A stretch of DNA of 64,000 bases from Rhizobium chutanense (GCF_002531935.1 NZ_NWSV01000025.1:1-64000), one strand, 5' to 3'; positions 52,383 to 61,195 are shown, counted from the first letter of the stretch. Translations and numbers: made by a program. The notes: generated by a model not told the origin, from the letters alone.

Positions 52383-53203
52383 GCTGCCCCTTCCGGATTG
52401 TCCAGTGCCGCGATCTCGGGCACATCGCCGCCATCATGGAAACGGTGCCACAGATCGATCAACGGTTGTAGCCGCGCCGCCTTGGGATGATTCTTTTCCC
52501 AGGGTTTTTCATACTGGTAGTGCAGGATCGAAATGCTCTTCCAGTCCCAAAGCTCCGGCATGGTGAACCATACATATTGCAGCATGTTGAAATAGATCGG
52601 CAGGCCGTGCCAATCCGGGAAGAACGTCTCGAGAAAGGTCTGATCGGTGCGGCGCCAGAAAGCATCCGGCCTGTCGAGCCTTTCGAGCATGTGCCGGAAT
52701 GTGTCATGCGAGGGCGTGGCGACGAACACGCCGGAATTCATGCGGCGGAAATCGGCGAGGCCTTCATAGACATTGGGAGCTGCGGAAAATTCCGGATAGA
52801 GGAACAGCCTGTCGATGTTTTTCAGCACGAGGGCGTCGGCGTCGATGAAGACGCAGCGTTCGTATTCGACGAGCTGCCACAGCCTGAGTTTGCAGAAATT
52901 GTCGAGCGGCGAATGGAAATCCGGCTTGCGGCCCTTGGTGAAGGGGGCAGCGGAATGCAGCTGACCGCGGGCGTGGCGCTCGTTGAAGGTATCGGAAAGC
53001 GGCAGGTGTTCGACTTCGATCAGCCGACAGTCAAGGGTCTTGAGCGGGGCGAGGGCGGTCGCATCGACGCCGCCGGTGTGGAGGACGACGATGTCGGCGC
53101 TCGTGCCGGTGCGGCGAAGGGAGCGGGCAAGGGCGGTGGCGCCCATGGCGTAGTCGGCATTGGTGACGAGGGTGACGTAGGCAAGGATTGAGGTAGAAGT
53201 CAT
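52379..53203 (-). CDS. sqdD: SqdD-like family 8 glycosyltransferase
   Basis: The 274-residue protein is a GT8 glycosyltransferase: AYVTLVTNADYAMGATALAR at the start, the DxD metal motif CVFIDADALVLKNIDRLF, and FNSGVFVATPS-like MNSGVFVATPSHDTF. In the sqd operon it is proposed to transfer sulfoquinovose from UDP-sulfoquinovose to diacylglycerol. It overlaps sqdC by four bases and lies 57 bases after sqdB, consistent with one operon. Confidence 0.87.
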   Translation of the reverse strand: MTSTSILAYVTLVTNADYAMGATALARSLRRTGTSADIVVLHTGGVDATALAPLKTLDCRLIEVEHLPLSDTFNERHARGQLHSAAPFTKGRKPDFHSPLDNFCKLRLWQLVEYERCVFIDADALVLKNIDRLFLYPEFSAAPNVYEGLADFRRMNSGVFVATPSHDTFRHMLERLDRPDAFWRRTDQTFLETFFPDWHGLPIYFNMLQYVWFTMPELWDWKSISILHYQYEKPWEKNHPKAARLQPLIDLWHRFHDGGDVPEIAALDNPEGAA

Positions 53204-53260
53204 CGTTGCCGACCACCTCTTCGCTCATTCCTGTCTGGGCGTTCCGATGCAGTCATTCGC

Positions 53261-54481
53261 TCACGACACCGACTTCAACCGCTTGCCTTCCGGATCGTGA
53301 TTGATCGTCGCGGCAATGTCCTTGGTCCAGGCGGAGACGGCCGGGACGCGCGCGCGATCGACGCGATAGGCGAATTTCTTTGCGACGTCGACGATCTCGC
53401 CGAGCAAGCCGGCTTCCAGGGTGATCGGTTCGAGGCCGAGATTGCGGAACTTTTCGTTCTGGACGATCAGCTCGTTCTCGGCGGCTTCCTTGCGCGGGTT
53501 GGGCAGCCAGGCGATCTTGGCGCCGCTGATCCTCGCGATCATCTCGGCGAGGTCGCGCACCCGGTGGGTTTCCGTCATCTGGTTGAAGATCTCGACGCGG
53601 GCGCCGCGGGCCGGCGGGTTTTTCAGCGCCAGCTCGATGCAGCGCACCGAATCCTGGATATGGATGAAGGCGCGGGTCTGGCCGCCGGTGCCGTGCACCG
53701 TCAGCGGATAGCCGATCGCCGCCTGGATGAGGAAGCGGTTCAGCACCGTGCCGTAATCGCCGTCGTAATCGAAACGGTTGATGAGCTGTGCGTGGCGGCG
53801 CGTCTGCTCGGTATGCGTGCCCCAGACGATGCCCTGGTGCAGGTCGGTGATCCTCAATCCGTCGTTCTTGGCGTAGAACTGGAAGAGAAGCTGATCCAGG
53901 CACTTGGTCATGTGGTAGATCGAGCCGGGATTGGAGGGATAGAGGATCTCCTGGCTGACCGTCTTGCCGGCTGCAGTTTCGATGCCGACCGGCAGGTAGC
54001 CTTCGGGGATCGCCGCGCCGACCGTCGAATAGCCGTAGACGCCCATGGTGCCGAGATGGATGAGATGGGCGTCGAGATTGAGCTCGGTCAGCGCGTTCAA
54101 GAGGTTGTGCGTGGCGCTGACATTGTTGTTGACCGTGTAGTTCTTGTGGCGGTCGCTCTTCATCGAATAGGGCGCCGCCCGCTGTTCGGCGAAGTGGATG
54201 ATCGCATCCGGGCGGTGCTCGGAAAGCCAGTTCTTCAGGAGTTCGTAGTCTCTGGCGAGATCGATCAGATTGAAGTGGATGCGGCGTCCGGTTTCGGCAT
54301 GCCAGATGCGGGTGCGCTCCTGGATCGAATCCATCGGCGTCAGCGATTGAACGCCGAGCTCAGTGTCGATCCAGCGACGCGACAGATTGTCGAGGATATG
54401 GACGTCGTGACCGACATCGGAAAGATGCAGCGATGTTGGCCAACCAATGAAACCGTCTCCGCCCATCACCGCAATCTTCAT
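53261..54481 (-). CDS. sqdB: UDP-sulfoquinovose synthase SqdB
   Basis: The 406-residue enzyme builds UDP-sulfoquinovose from UDP-glucose and sulfite, the head group precursor of the sulfolipid SQDG. The diagnostic opening is MGGDGFIGWPTSLHLSDVGH (residues 5-24), followed by the NAD-bound catalytic region (LGTMGVYGYST, SIYHMTKCLDQLLFQF). SQDG can replace phospholipids when phosphate is scarce. CAGGAG precedes the ATG. The operon is divergent from ybgC, and a 22-base tandem repeat lies in the gap. Confidence 0.95.
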   Translation of the reverse strand: MKIAVMGGDGFIGWPTSLHLSDVGHDVHILDNLSRRWIDTELGVQSLTPMDSIQERTRIWHAETGRRIHFNLIDLARDYELLKNWLSEHRPDAIIHFAEQRAAPYSMKSDRHKNYTVNNNVSATHNLLNALTELNLDAHLIHLGTMGVYGYSTVGAAIPEGYLPVGIETAAGKTVSQEILYPSNPGSIYHMTKCLDQLLFQFYAKNDGLRITDLHQGIVWGTHTEQTRRHAQLINRFDYDGDYGTVLNRFLIQAAIGYPLTVHGTGGQTRAFIHIQDSVRCIELALKNPPARGARVEIFNQMTETHRVRDLAEMIARISGAKIAWLPNPRKEAAENELIVQNEKFRNLGLEPITLEAGLLGEIVDVAKKFAYRVDRARVPAVSAWTKDIAATINHDPEGKRLKSVS

Positions 54482-54538
54482 CGCATCGTCTCCTGATCGG
54501 TTCGTTCGTTATCGGGAATAATTAGAAATTATGACAAT

Positions 54539-54604
54539 CATTCAATGCCTACCGGCGGGGCATTCAATGCCTGCCTGCCGAGCATTCAATGCTTGCCTAG
54601 CGGG
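54539..54604. repeat. Three tandem 22-bp repeats between sqdB and ybgC
   Basis: Units at 54539-54560, 54561-54582 and 54583-54604 each begin CATTCAATGC and are exactly 22 bases long; their second halves differ more. They fill the 164-base gap between the divergent sqdB and ybgC starts, ending 41 bases before the ybgC ATG. The period is about two helical turns, so a protein could bind each unit on the same face. Confidence 0.88.
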
Positions 54605-54645
54605 AAGCGTTGCGCCAAAGAGGGCGCCGAAGTTTGGAGAAAATT

Positions 54646-55107
54646 ATGACGGAACGGCCTTTTTCGATTTCGGGAGAGCTGACGGAGGCCGGGCACCGCC
54701 TCGTCCAGCGGGTCTATTATGAAGACACGGATTTCTCCGGCCTGGTCTATCACGCTCGCTACCTGCATTTCCTTGAGCGCGGCCGGACCGATTATCTGCG
54801 CTGCCTCGGCGTCGAACAGCGCGAGCTTGTCAGCGCCGACGAGGAGGGCCTCGTCTTCGTCGTCCATCGCATGGAGATCGACTTCAAGAGCCCGGCGCGC
54901 ATGGACGATGTGCTGACGATCCTGACGCATACGGAAAAAGCCGGCGGCGCCAAAATGGTGCTCAACCAGCAGATCCGTTCGGGCGAGACGCTGCTGATCG
55001 CCGCCAAGGTGATCATCGCCGTCATCAACGCCAGGGGGCGGCCGCGGCGGCTGCCGGAAACGCTGGCGGCGAAATTTCTGGAAGGCAGCACGCCGCTTCG
55101 AGCATGA
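54646..55107 (+). CDS. ybgC: Tol-Pal-associated acyl-CoA thioesterase YbgC
   Basis: The 153-residue hot-dog-fold thioesterase has the conserved catalytic stretch RVYYEDTDFSGLVYHARYLH at about residues 21-40 and FLERGRTDYLRCLG. It hydrolyses acyl-CoA and is genetically linked to the Tol-Pal system. The start MTERPFSIS was chosen; an upstream ATG lies in the tandem repeat region. Its TGA stop lies inside a palindromic repeat (55103-55144), and tolQ begins 433 bases later, an unusually long gap for this operon. Confidence 0.93.
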   Translation: MTERPFSISGELTEAGHRLVQRVYYEDTDFSGLVYHARYLHFLERGRTDYLRCLGVEQRELVSADEEGLVFVVHRMEIDFKSPARMDDVLTILTHTEKAGGAKMVLNQQIRSGETLLIAAKVIIAVINARGRPRRLPETLAAKFLEGSTPLRA

Positions 55108-55144
55108 TGCCGAAAAGTGTGAGCGGTTTTCGGACGGCATCATG
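55103..55144. repeat. Rhizobial intergenic palindromic repeat, family B
   Basis: CATGATGCC and GGCATCATG form the outer arms, with a GAAAA/TTTTC inner pairing around GTGTGAGCGG. The left arm contains the ybgC TGA stop. The 433-base ybgC-tolQ gap otherwise holds only a CtrA-type half-site at 55338-55345 and no gene. Confidence 0.78.
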
Positions 55145-55337
55145 TTCTATTTTTTGATTTAGATGCTCCGAACCGCCTGGAATTCAGGCTTGTCAAAACT
55201 TGAACTTTATGTGAAGGAATTCCCGCGCCGCAGGATGAGCGCTCTCTCGGCAGCCGGATCTTGCTCCGGTCAAGTAATCCACGGAACGAAATCTTCCAAA
55301 TACAGGCTTACTGTCACAGTCCAGCACTAACGATCTA

Positions 55338-55345
55338 TTAACCAT
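55338..55345 (+). promoter_or_regulatory. CtrA-type half-site upstream of tolQ
   Basis: TTAACCAT matches the 8-base CtrA motif used in rhizobia and Brucella. It lies 196 bases before the tolQ start, within the long gap after ybgC that should hold the tol promoter. A lone octamer is weak evidence. Confidence 0.4.
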
Positions 55346-55540
55346 AATAGTGTCTTACTGGGAAAGTCGGAGTTTGTGCGGTGCACGCCTTCCTTTGACC
55401 AAATTTGACGGCAAGAAGGCGGAAGATGAGCTTGGAAGCTTGACCAGGGCTTTGGGCGGCGGTCGCCGGACACTTCTTGCGAGATCACTTTGTGCCGCCC
55501 GGTCCAGCACCGGGCGTTTGGATTCGGGGATTTTGGATCA

Positions 55541-56260
55541 ATGGAACAAGTAGGATTGGCAGCAGCAACGACGGACGTCAGTCTCTGGTCGCTTTTCATG
55601 CAGGCCGGCATCGTCGTCAAGCTCGTCATGCTCGGGCTTATCGCGGCCTCGGTGTGGACCTGGGCAATCGTCATCGACAAATACCTCGCCTACGGCCGCG
55701 CGCGGCGCCAGTTTGACAAGTTCGAGCAGGTCTTCTGGTCGGGCCAGTCGCTGGAAGAGCTCTACCGCTCGCTGTCGGAACGCAACAATACCGGACTGGC
55801 GGCAATCTTCGTGGCTGCGATGCGCGAGTGGAAGAAGTCCTTCGAGCGCGGCGCCCGTTCGCCGATCGGCCTGCAGATGCGTATCGATCGGGCGATGGAC
55901 GTGACGCTGTCACGCGAATCGGAATTTCTCGGCGCCCGTCTCGGGTCACTGGCAACGATCGGTTCGGCCGGTCCGTTCATCGGTCTCTTCGGCACGGTCG
56001 TCGGCATCATGACCTCGTTCCAGGCGATCGCCGGTTCGAAGTCCACCAACCTTGCGGTGGTGGCCCCCGGTATCGCCGAAGCGCTGCTTGCGACCGCGAT
56101 CGGCCTCGTCGCCGCTATCCCGGCGGTTATCGCCTACAACAAATTCTCTGCCGATGCCGGCAAGCTGTCTGGCCGCATGGAAGGTTTCGCGGACGAATTC
56201 TCCGCCATACTTTCGCGCCAGATCGACGAGAAACTGCAGCCGCGCGCTGCCGCTCAGTAA
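55541..56260 (+). CDS. tolQ: Tol-Pal system proton channel subunit TolQ
   Basis: The 239-residue inner-membrane protein has three helices (about residues 22-45, 135-160, 170-195). The TolQ/ExbB motifs are LGSLATIGSAGPFIGLFGTV, then VGIMTSFQAIAG and PGIAEALLATAIGLVAAIPA. With TolR it converts proton flow to movement of TolA for outer-membrane constriction during division. The ATG at 55541 was chosen (TGGA just before); upstream codons are not family-like. TolR follows 18 bases later. Confidence 0.96.
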   Translation: MEQVGLAAATTDVSLWSLFMQAGIVVKLVMLGLIAASVWTWAIVIDKYLAYGRARRQFDKFEQVFWSGQSLEELYRSLSERNNTGLAAIFVAAMREWKKSFERGARSPIGLQMRIDRAMDVTLSRESEFLGARLGSLATIGSAGPFIGLFGTVVGIMTSFQAIAGSKSTNLAVVAPGIAEALLATAIGLVAAIPAVIAYNKFSADAGKLSGRMEGFADEFSAILSRQIDEKLQPRAAAQ

Positions 56261-56278
56261 CCAACGGAGTATACTGAC

Positions 56279-56734
<456 letters not shown>

Positions 56735-56742
56735 CGTTCAAG

Positions 56743-57885
56743 ATGAAGACCAGCGTCGTCACATCTGCTGTTCTGCATTGCCTGGTGCTGACCTGGGCGA
56801 TGGTATCGCTCAGCGCGCCGGAATCCTTCAAGGTGGAGGATTTCGAGGCGATGCCGGTCGATCTCGTGCCGGTGGAATCCATCACCCAGATGCAGCAAGG
56901 CGACAAGAAGGCTCCGAAGAAGGAGACATCAGCGCCTGTGCCGACGACCCGGCCGCCGATCGCGCAGCCGGCCGAAAATGCCGGCGACAACAATGTCGAC
57001 CTGAAGACGCCGCCGGTTCCGAACGCCAAGCCGAGCAATAGTGAAGCAGCGGCGGCGAATTCGAGCGACAAGCCGCTGCCGACGATCGATCCCAAGCCGA
57101 ACGACGTTAAGGAAGTCAACAAGGAAGAGACCGAGGTCGAGCAGCCGAAGGAAGTGGCTTCCATTCCGCCGCCGAAACCCGTCGAAGTGACGCCGCCGAA
57201 GCCGGAGGAAAAGCCGCCGGAAGAGCAGGCCAAGCCCGAGGAGCCGCCGAAACCGGATGCTGAGGCGCTGCCGGACAAGGTGCCGACCCCTGTCGCCAAG
57301 CCGCAGGTGAAGCCGCCGGAACCGCAGAAGCCTGCCGAAAAGCCGCCGGAAAAGACTCCGGACGAGCCGAAGGCCGCGGAAGCGCCGACGGACAAGAAGA
57401 AGGCCGACAAGAAGCAGGAAGTGGCGAAATCGGCCTCGACGATGAAGAGCGATTTCAATGCCGACGAGATTTCGGCTCTGCTGAACAAGACCGATCCTTC
57501 CGCCGGCGGCGCCAAGCGCTCGACGCAGGAGGCCTCGCTGGGGAACAAGAAGAGCAACAGCGGAGCCAAACTCAGCCAGAGCGAGGAGGATGCTGTAAAG
57601 GGCCAGATTTCCAGCAATTGGAGTGTTGTTTCAGGGCTAGCAGGTGCTAGCGAGGTGCAGCTTAAGGTTCGTTTTCAACTCGATCAGGCCGGCAATGTGG
57701 TTGGCGATCCAGAGGTCATTGCGACAGGTGGGCCGGATTCGACACGTCAAGCTCTTAAGAGCAGCGTTTATCGCGCTGTCATGAAATCATCTCCCCTCAA
57801 GAACTTACCAGCAGATAAGTATGAGGGCGAGAACGGCTGGAACGAAATGCTTCTTACCTTCGACGCAAGCGATTTTGGAATCTAG
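56743..57885 (+). CDS. tolA: Cell envelope protein TolA, with atypical 3' end
   Basis: The 380-residue protein has one N-terminal membrane helix (residues 1-24), a long periplasmic spacer rich in Pro, Lys and Glu (about 50-225), and a TonB/TolA-like C-terminal domain (about 280-380: VQLKVRFQLDQAGNVVGDPE, then ADKYEGENGWNEMLLTFDAS). TolA links TolQR to Pal and TolB. From about base 57600 codon use changes clearly: third positions become AT-rich (GTT, CTT, TCT, AAG-poor mix) against the GC-rich rest, so the last domain looks imported. A second, different C-terminal fragment lies just downstream. Confidence 0.9.
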   Translation: MKTSVVTSAVLHCLVLTWAMVSLSAPESFKVEDFEAMPVDLVPVESITQMQQGDKKAPKKETSAPVPTTRPPIAQPAENAGDNNVDLKTPPVPNAKPSNSEAAAANSSDKPLPTIDPKPNDVKEVNKEETEVEQPKEVASIPPPKPVEVTPPKPEEKPPEEQAKPEEPPKPDAEALPDKVPTPVAKPQVKPPEPQKPAEKPPEKTPDEPKAAEAPTDKKKADKKQEVAKSASTMKSDFNADEISALLNKTDPSAGGAKRSTQEASLGNKKSNSGAKLSQSEEDAVKGQISSNWSVVSGLAGASEVQLKVRFQLDQAGNVVGDPEVIATGGPDSTRQALKSSVYRAVMKSSPLKNLPADKYEGENGWNEMLLTFDASDFGI

Positions 57886-57887
57886 AT

Positions 57888-58016
57888 GCTGAGAAGCTTA
57901 TGCCATTTTTGCGTGCAATTATATATGCAGCTCCTTACACGATGTTTCCAAAAGACAAATACGATGCCTGGAAGGAAGTCATTTTGAACTTCGACGCCAG
58001 CCAACTGAACCTATAA
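57888..58016 (+). pseudogene. Displaced TolA C-terminal domain fragment
   Basis: This frame has no proper start but reads AEKLMPFLRAIIYAAPYTMF, then PKDKYDAWKEVILNFDASQL and NL before a TAA stop. It aligns with the end of the intact tolA product: RA-I/V, a Pro, P-x-DKY, W-x-E, L-x-FDAS all match, but the two are clearly different variants. It sits in another frame, three bases after the tolA stop, and ends 22 bases before tolB. It is best explained as the remnant of an earlier tolA 3' end that was displaced by recombination. Confidence 0.78.
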
Positions 58017-58038
58017 AGTGCTGAAAGGCTTGTTTGAC

Positions 58039-59346
58039 ATGGTCAAGTGTTCCCTCATCCGCGCCCTGATGGTCGTCGCCGGTCTAGTCGGGGCCGCAGC
58101 CTTTACGACTCCGGCCAACGCTCTTGTCGAGCTCAATATCAACAAGGGTAATATTCAGCCGCTGCCGATCGCGGTGACGGACTTCCAGGGCGACATAGGC
58201 GCGCAGGTTTCGCAGGTCATCGCCGCCGACCTACAGCGTTCCGGCCTGTTTGCCCCGATTAACAAGGCGGCCTTTATCGAAAAGATCTCCAATCCGGATG
58301 CCGCGCCGCGTTTCGAGGACTGGAAGGTCATCAATGCGCAGGCCCTGGTCACCGGCCGGGTTACCAAGGAAGCGGATGGCCGCCTTCGCGCCGAATTCCG
58401 CCTGTGGGATACTTTTGCCGGGCAGCAGATGACCGGGCAGCAGTTTTATACGCAGCCGGAGAACTGGCGGCGTGTGGCTCACATCATCGCCGACGCGATC
58501 TACAAGCAGATCACCGGCGAAGAGGGTTATTTTGATACCCGCGTCGTCTTCGTCTCTGAATCCGGCACCAAGCAGCAGCGCAAGCGCCAACTGGCGATCA
58601 TGGATCAGGATGGTTTCAACGTGCGGATGCTGACCGACGGCAGCGACCTTGTGCTGACGCCGCGCTTCTCGCCGAGCCGGCAGGAAGTCACCTACATGTC
58701 CTTTGCCAACCAGCAGCCGCGGGTCTATCTGCTGCAGCTCGAAACCGGGCAGCGCGAGGTCGTCGGCAATTTTCCGGGTATGACTTTCTCCCCACGCTTT
58801 TCGCCGGATGGCCAGAAAGTGATCATGAGCCTGCAGCAGGAAGGCAATTCCAACATCTATACGATGGACCTGCGCTCGCGCACGACGACGCGGCTGACCT
58901 CGACGTCTGCGATCGACACCTCGCCGTCCTATTCGCCTGATGGCGCGCGCGTCAGCTTCGAAAGCGATCGCGGCGGAAAGCCGCAGATCTACGTGATGAA
59001 TGCCGATGGTTCCGGCCAGACCCGCATTTCCTTCGGCGACGGTTCCTATTCGACGCCGGTCTGGTCGCCGCGCGGCGATCTCATCGCCTTCACCAAGCAG
59101 GCCAATGGTAAGTTCTCGATCGGCGTAATGAAACCCGATGGTTCGGGCGAGCGCATCCTGACGACCGGCTTTCACAATGAGGGCCCGACCTGGGCGCCGA
59201 ACGGCCGCGTGCTGATGTTCTTCCGCCAGGCGGCAGGCGCAGGCGGCCCTCAGCTCTATTCGATCGATCTGACCGGTTACAACGAACAGCTCATCAAGAC
59301 TCCGAGCTATGGTTCCGACCCGGCCTGGTCGCCGCTTATGGAGTAG
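58039..59346 (+). CDS. tolB: Tol-Pal system beta-propeller protein TolB
   Basis: The 435-residue periplasmic protein has a signal peptide (about 1-32, ending PANALVEL), an N-terminal alpha/beta domain with VTDFQGDIGAQVSQVIAADL, and a six-bladed propeller with repeated SPDG/SPRF blocks (LTPRFSPSRQEVTYMSF, FSPRFSPDGQKVIMSLQ, TSPSYSPDGARVSFESD). TolB binds Pal and TolA. The ATG at 58039 has AAAGG about 9 bases upstream; a GTG at 58018 is an alternative. Confidence 0.95.
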   Translation: MVKCSLIRALMVVAGLVGAAAFTTPANALVELNINKGNIQPLPIAVTDFQGDIGAQVSQVIAADLQRSGLFAPINKAAFIEKISNPDAAPRFEDWKVINAQALVTGRVTKEADGRLRAEFRLWDTFAGQQMTGQQFYTQPENWRRVAHIIADAIYKQITGEEGYFDTRVVFVSESGTKQQRKRQLAIMDQDGFNVRMLTDGSDLVLTPRFSPSRQEVTYMSFANQQPRVYLLQLETGQREVVGNFPGMTFSPRFSPDGQKVIMSLQQEGNSNIYTMDLRSRTTTRLTSTSAIDTSPSYSPDGARVSFESDRGGKPQIYVMNADGSGQTRISFGDGSYSTPVWSPRGDLIAFTKQANGKFSIGVMKPDGSGERILTTGFHNEGPTWAPNGRVLMFFRQAAGAGGPQLYSIDLTGYNEQLIKTPSYGSDPAWSPLME

Positions 59347-59419
59347 CAGGTGCGGCAATGCCTTCATGTCGCCTCAGAATCATGAAAACCGGGCGACTAC
59401 GGGACAAATCAGTAAATTG

Positions 59420-59427
59420 TTAACCAT
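59420..59427 (+). promoter_or_regulatory. CtrA-type half-site upstream of pal
   Basis: TTAACCAT occurs 73 bases before the pal start, and a second TTAACC lies 24 bases further on at 59444. The 153-base gap between tolB and pal is large enough for an independent pal promoter. Confidence 0.45.
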
Positions 59428-59499
59428 AAACTTTGAGGGGCGGTTAACCGAGTGCGGTTACTGTCCGGAAACCCTGATGAACTCGCAAGGAGACCGGCC

Positions 59500-60036
59500 A
59501 TGAGCCGAATTCATACCCCGGCAATGAGCCGCATGCAGAATTTCGCCCGCAACCCCGTCATGATCGCGCTTGTCGCCGGTCTCGCGCTTGCAAGCTGCGC
59601 CAAGAAGCCGCCGAACAGCGCGGGTGATCTTGGCCTCGGCGGCGCCGGCGCGGGTGGTGCCGCCACGCCCGGTTCGGCCCAGGACTTCACGGTCAATGTC
59701 GGCGACCGCATCTTCTTCGACACCGACTCCTCTTCGATCCGCGCCGATGCCTCGCAGACGCTCGACCGTCAGGCGCAGTGGCTCGCCCGCTACCCGAACT
59801 ACCAGATCACCGTCGAAGGCCATGCCGACGAGCGCGGCACCCGCGAATACAACCTGGCACTCGGCGCCCGTCGTGCCGCTGCTGCCAAGGATTATCTCGC
59901 TTCGCGCGGTGTTCCGGCACAGCGCCTGAAGACGATCTCCTACGGCAAGGAACGTCCGGTTGCCGTCTGCGACGATATTTCCTGCTGGTCGCAGAACCGC
60001 CGCGCAGTCACGGTTCTCGGCGGCGCCGGCATGTAA
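59500..60036 (+). CDS. pal: Peptidoglycan-associated lipoprotein Pal
   Basis: The 178-residue outer-membrane lipoprotein has a lipobox LALASC, so the mature protein starts at that cysteine. After a glycine-rich spacer it has an OmpA-like domain with ITVEGHADERGTREYNLALG and ARRAAAAKDYL that binds diaminopimelate of the cell wall. AAGGAG lies about 7 bases before the ATG at 59500, which decided the start. An intrinsic terminator follows, so cpoB has its own promoter or relies on readthrough. Confidence 0.95.
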   Translation: MSRIHTPAMSRMQNFARNPVMIALVAGLALASCAKKPPNSAGDLGLGGAGAGGAATPGSAQDFTVNVGDRIFFDTDSSSIRADASQTLDRQAQWLARYPNYQITVEGHADERGTREYNLALGARRAAAAKDYLASRGVPAQRLKTISYGKERPVAVCDDISCWSQNRRAVTVLGGAGM

Positions 60037-60060
60037 TCTGCCGATTTCAGTTCGCTTTCG

Positions 60061-60095
60061 AAAGGCGGTCCCATCCGGGGCCGCCTTTTCTTTTT
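60061..60095 (+). terminator. Intrinsic terminator of pal
   Basis: AAAGGCGG and CCGCCTTT pair across a 12-base region and are followed by TTCTTTTT. The hairpin begins 24 bases after the pal stop. Confidence 0.88.
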
Positions 60096-60197
60096 GACCA
60101 CACTTTGGCCAGACTCCGTTGCTTTTTGAAAGCAATTGGAAAAATCTCCTGTTCGTGCCATCGAGGTGCGAAGAATCACTGGGACAGGACGATACAT

Positions 60198-61184
60198 ATG
60201 AAGAAACTTGTCGTGGCAGGCATGCTGTGCCTCGCGGCTGTGACCGGGAGCGAACGGGCGGCCTATTCCGCCTCGTTCTTCGGGCTGCATCTCGGCGGCC
60301 GATCGGCGGAAAACCAGGCGGCGCCGCCCGTCGTCAAGGTGCAGAGCGGCGACGCCGAGATTCGCGTGCAGCAGCTCGAAGAGCAGTTGCGGCAGCTGAA
60401 CGGCCGGATCGAGGAGATGAGCTTCCAGCTGCTGCAGATGCAGGAGACGATCCGCAAGCAGCAGGAAGACAATGAATTCCGCTTCCAGCAGTTGGAAAAG
60501 ACGGGTTCCGGCGGCGGCGCCAAGGCGCCTGTCAAGAAGAGCGAGACCGATCCCGCTCCGGCGGCTTCCGGCAGCGACGACGTTGCCAGGGTGATCCAAG
60601 CACCGCAGGGAGCCGAAACGGCTCCCTCCACCAACGTGCCTGCCAATAGCGGCCTCGGCCAGCCGCCGAAGGAGCTCGGTTCGATCGATTTCGATCAGAA
60701 CGGCAACGCGGTCGGCGGCACCGTCGACGACAACGCCACTGTCGGCTCCGGCCCGATCCCCGATGCCAATTCCGGCACGTCGCAGCAAACAGCCTCGCTC
60801 GGCGGTGAGGCGGATCAGTACAAGTCGGCCTACGGCCACGTATTGTCAGGCGATTACAGCACGGCCGAACAGGAATTCACGCAATATATCACCCGCTACC
60901 CGAGCAGCGCACGGGCGGCGGACGCTAATTTCTGGCTCGGCGAGGCGCTCTATTCGCAGGGCAAGTACAATGAGGCGGCCAAAACCTTTCTCAATGCGCA
61001 CCAGAAATACGGCACGTCCGAAAAGGCGCCCGAGATGCTGCTGAAGCTCGGCATGTCGCTTGCCGCCCTCGACAATAAGGAGACGGCCTGCGCGACGTTG
61101 CGCGAAGTTTCGAAGCGTTATCCGAAGGCTTCGCGTGCCGTCATCAGCAAGGTTGCGAGCGAACAGAAACGCCTCGCCTGCTAA
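60198..61184 (+). CDS. cpoB: Tol-Pal system protein CpoB/YbgF
   Basis: The 328-residue periplasmic protein has a signal peptide (about 1-28), a coiled coil near 54-100 (VQQLEEQLRQLNGRIEEMSF) that allows trimer formation, a flexible Gly/Ser/Pro-rich linker (about 105-200) and three C-terminal TPR repeats (YGHVLSGDYSTAEQEFTQYI, ANFWLGEALYSQGKYNEAAK). CpoB coordinates wall synthesis with outer-membrane constriction. The start was set at the ATG with AGGA seven bases before it. tilS follows 11 bases later. Confidence 0.92.
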   Translation: MKKLVVAGMLCLAAVTGSERAAYSASFFGLHLGGRSAENQAAPPVVKVQSGDAEIRVQQLEEQLRQLNGRIEEMSFQLLQMQETIRKQQEDNEFRFQQLEKTGSGGGAKAPVKKSETDPAPAASGSDDVARVIQAPQGAETAPSTNVPANSGLGQPPKELGSIDFDQNGNAVGGTVDDNATVGSGPIPDANSGTSQQTASLGGEADQYKSAYGHVLSGDYSTAEQEFTQYITRYPSSARAADANFWLGEALYSQGKYNEAAKTFLNAHQKYGTSEKAPEMLLKLGMSLAALDNKETACATLREVSKRYPKASRAVISKVASEQKRLAC

Positions 61185-61195
61185 GGTCTTCCGGC

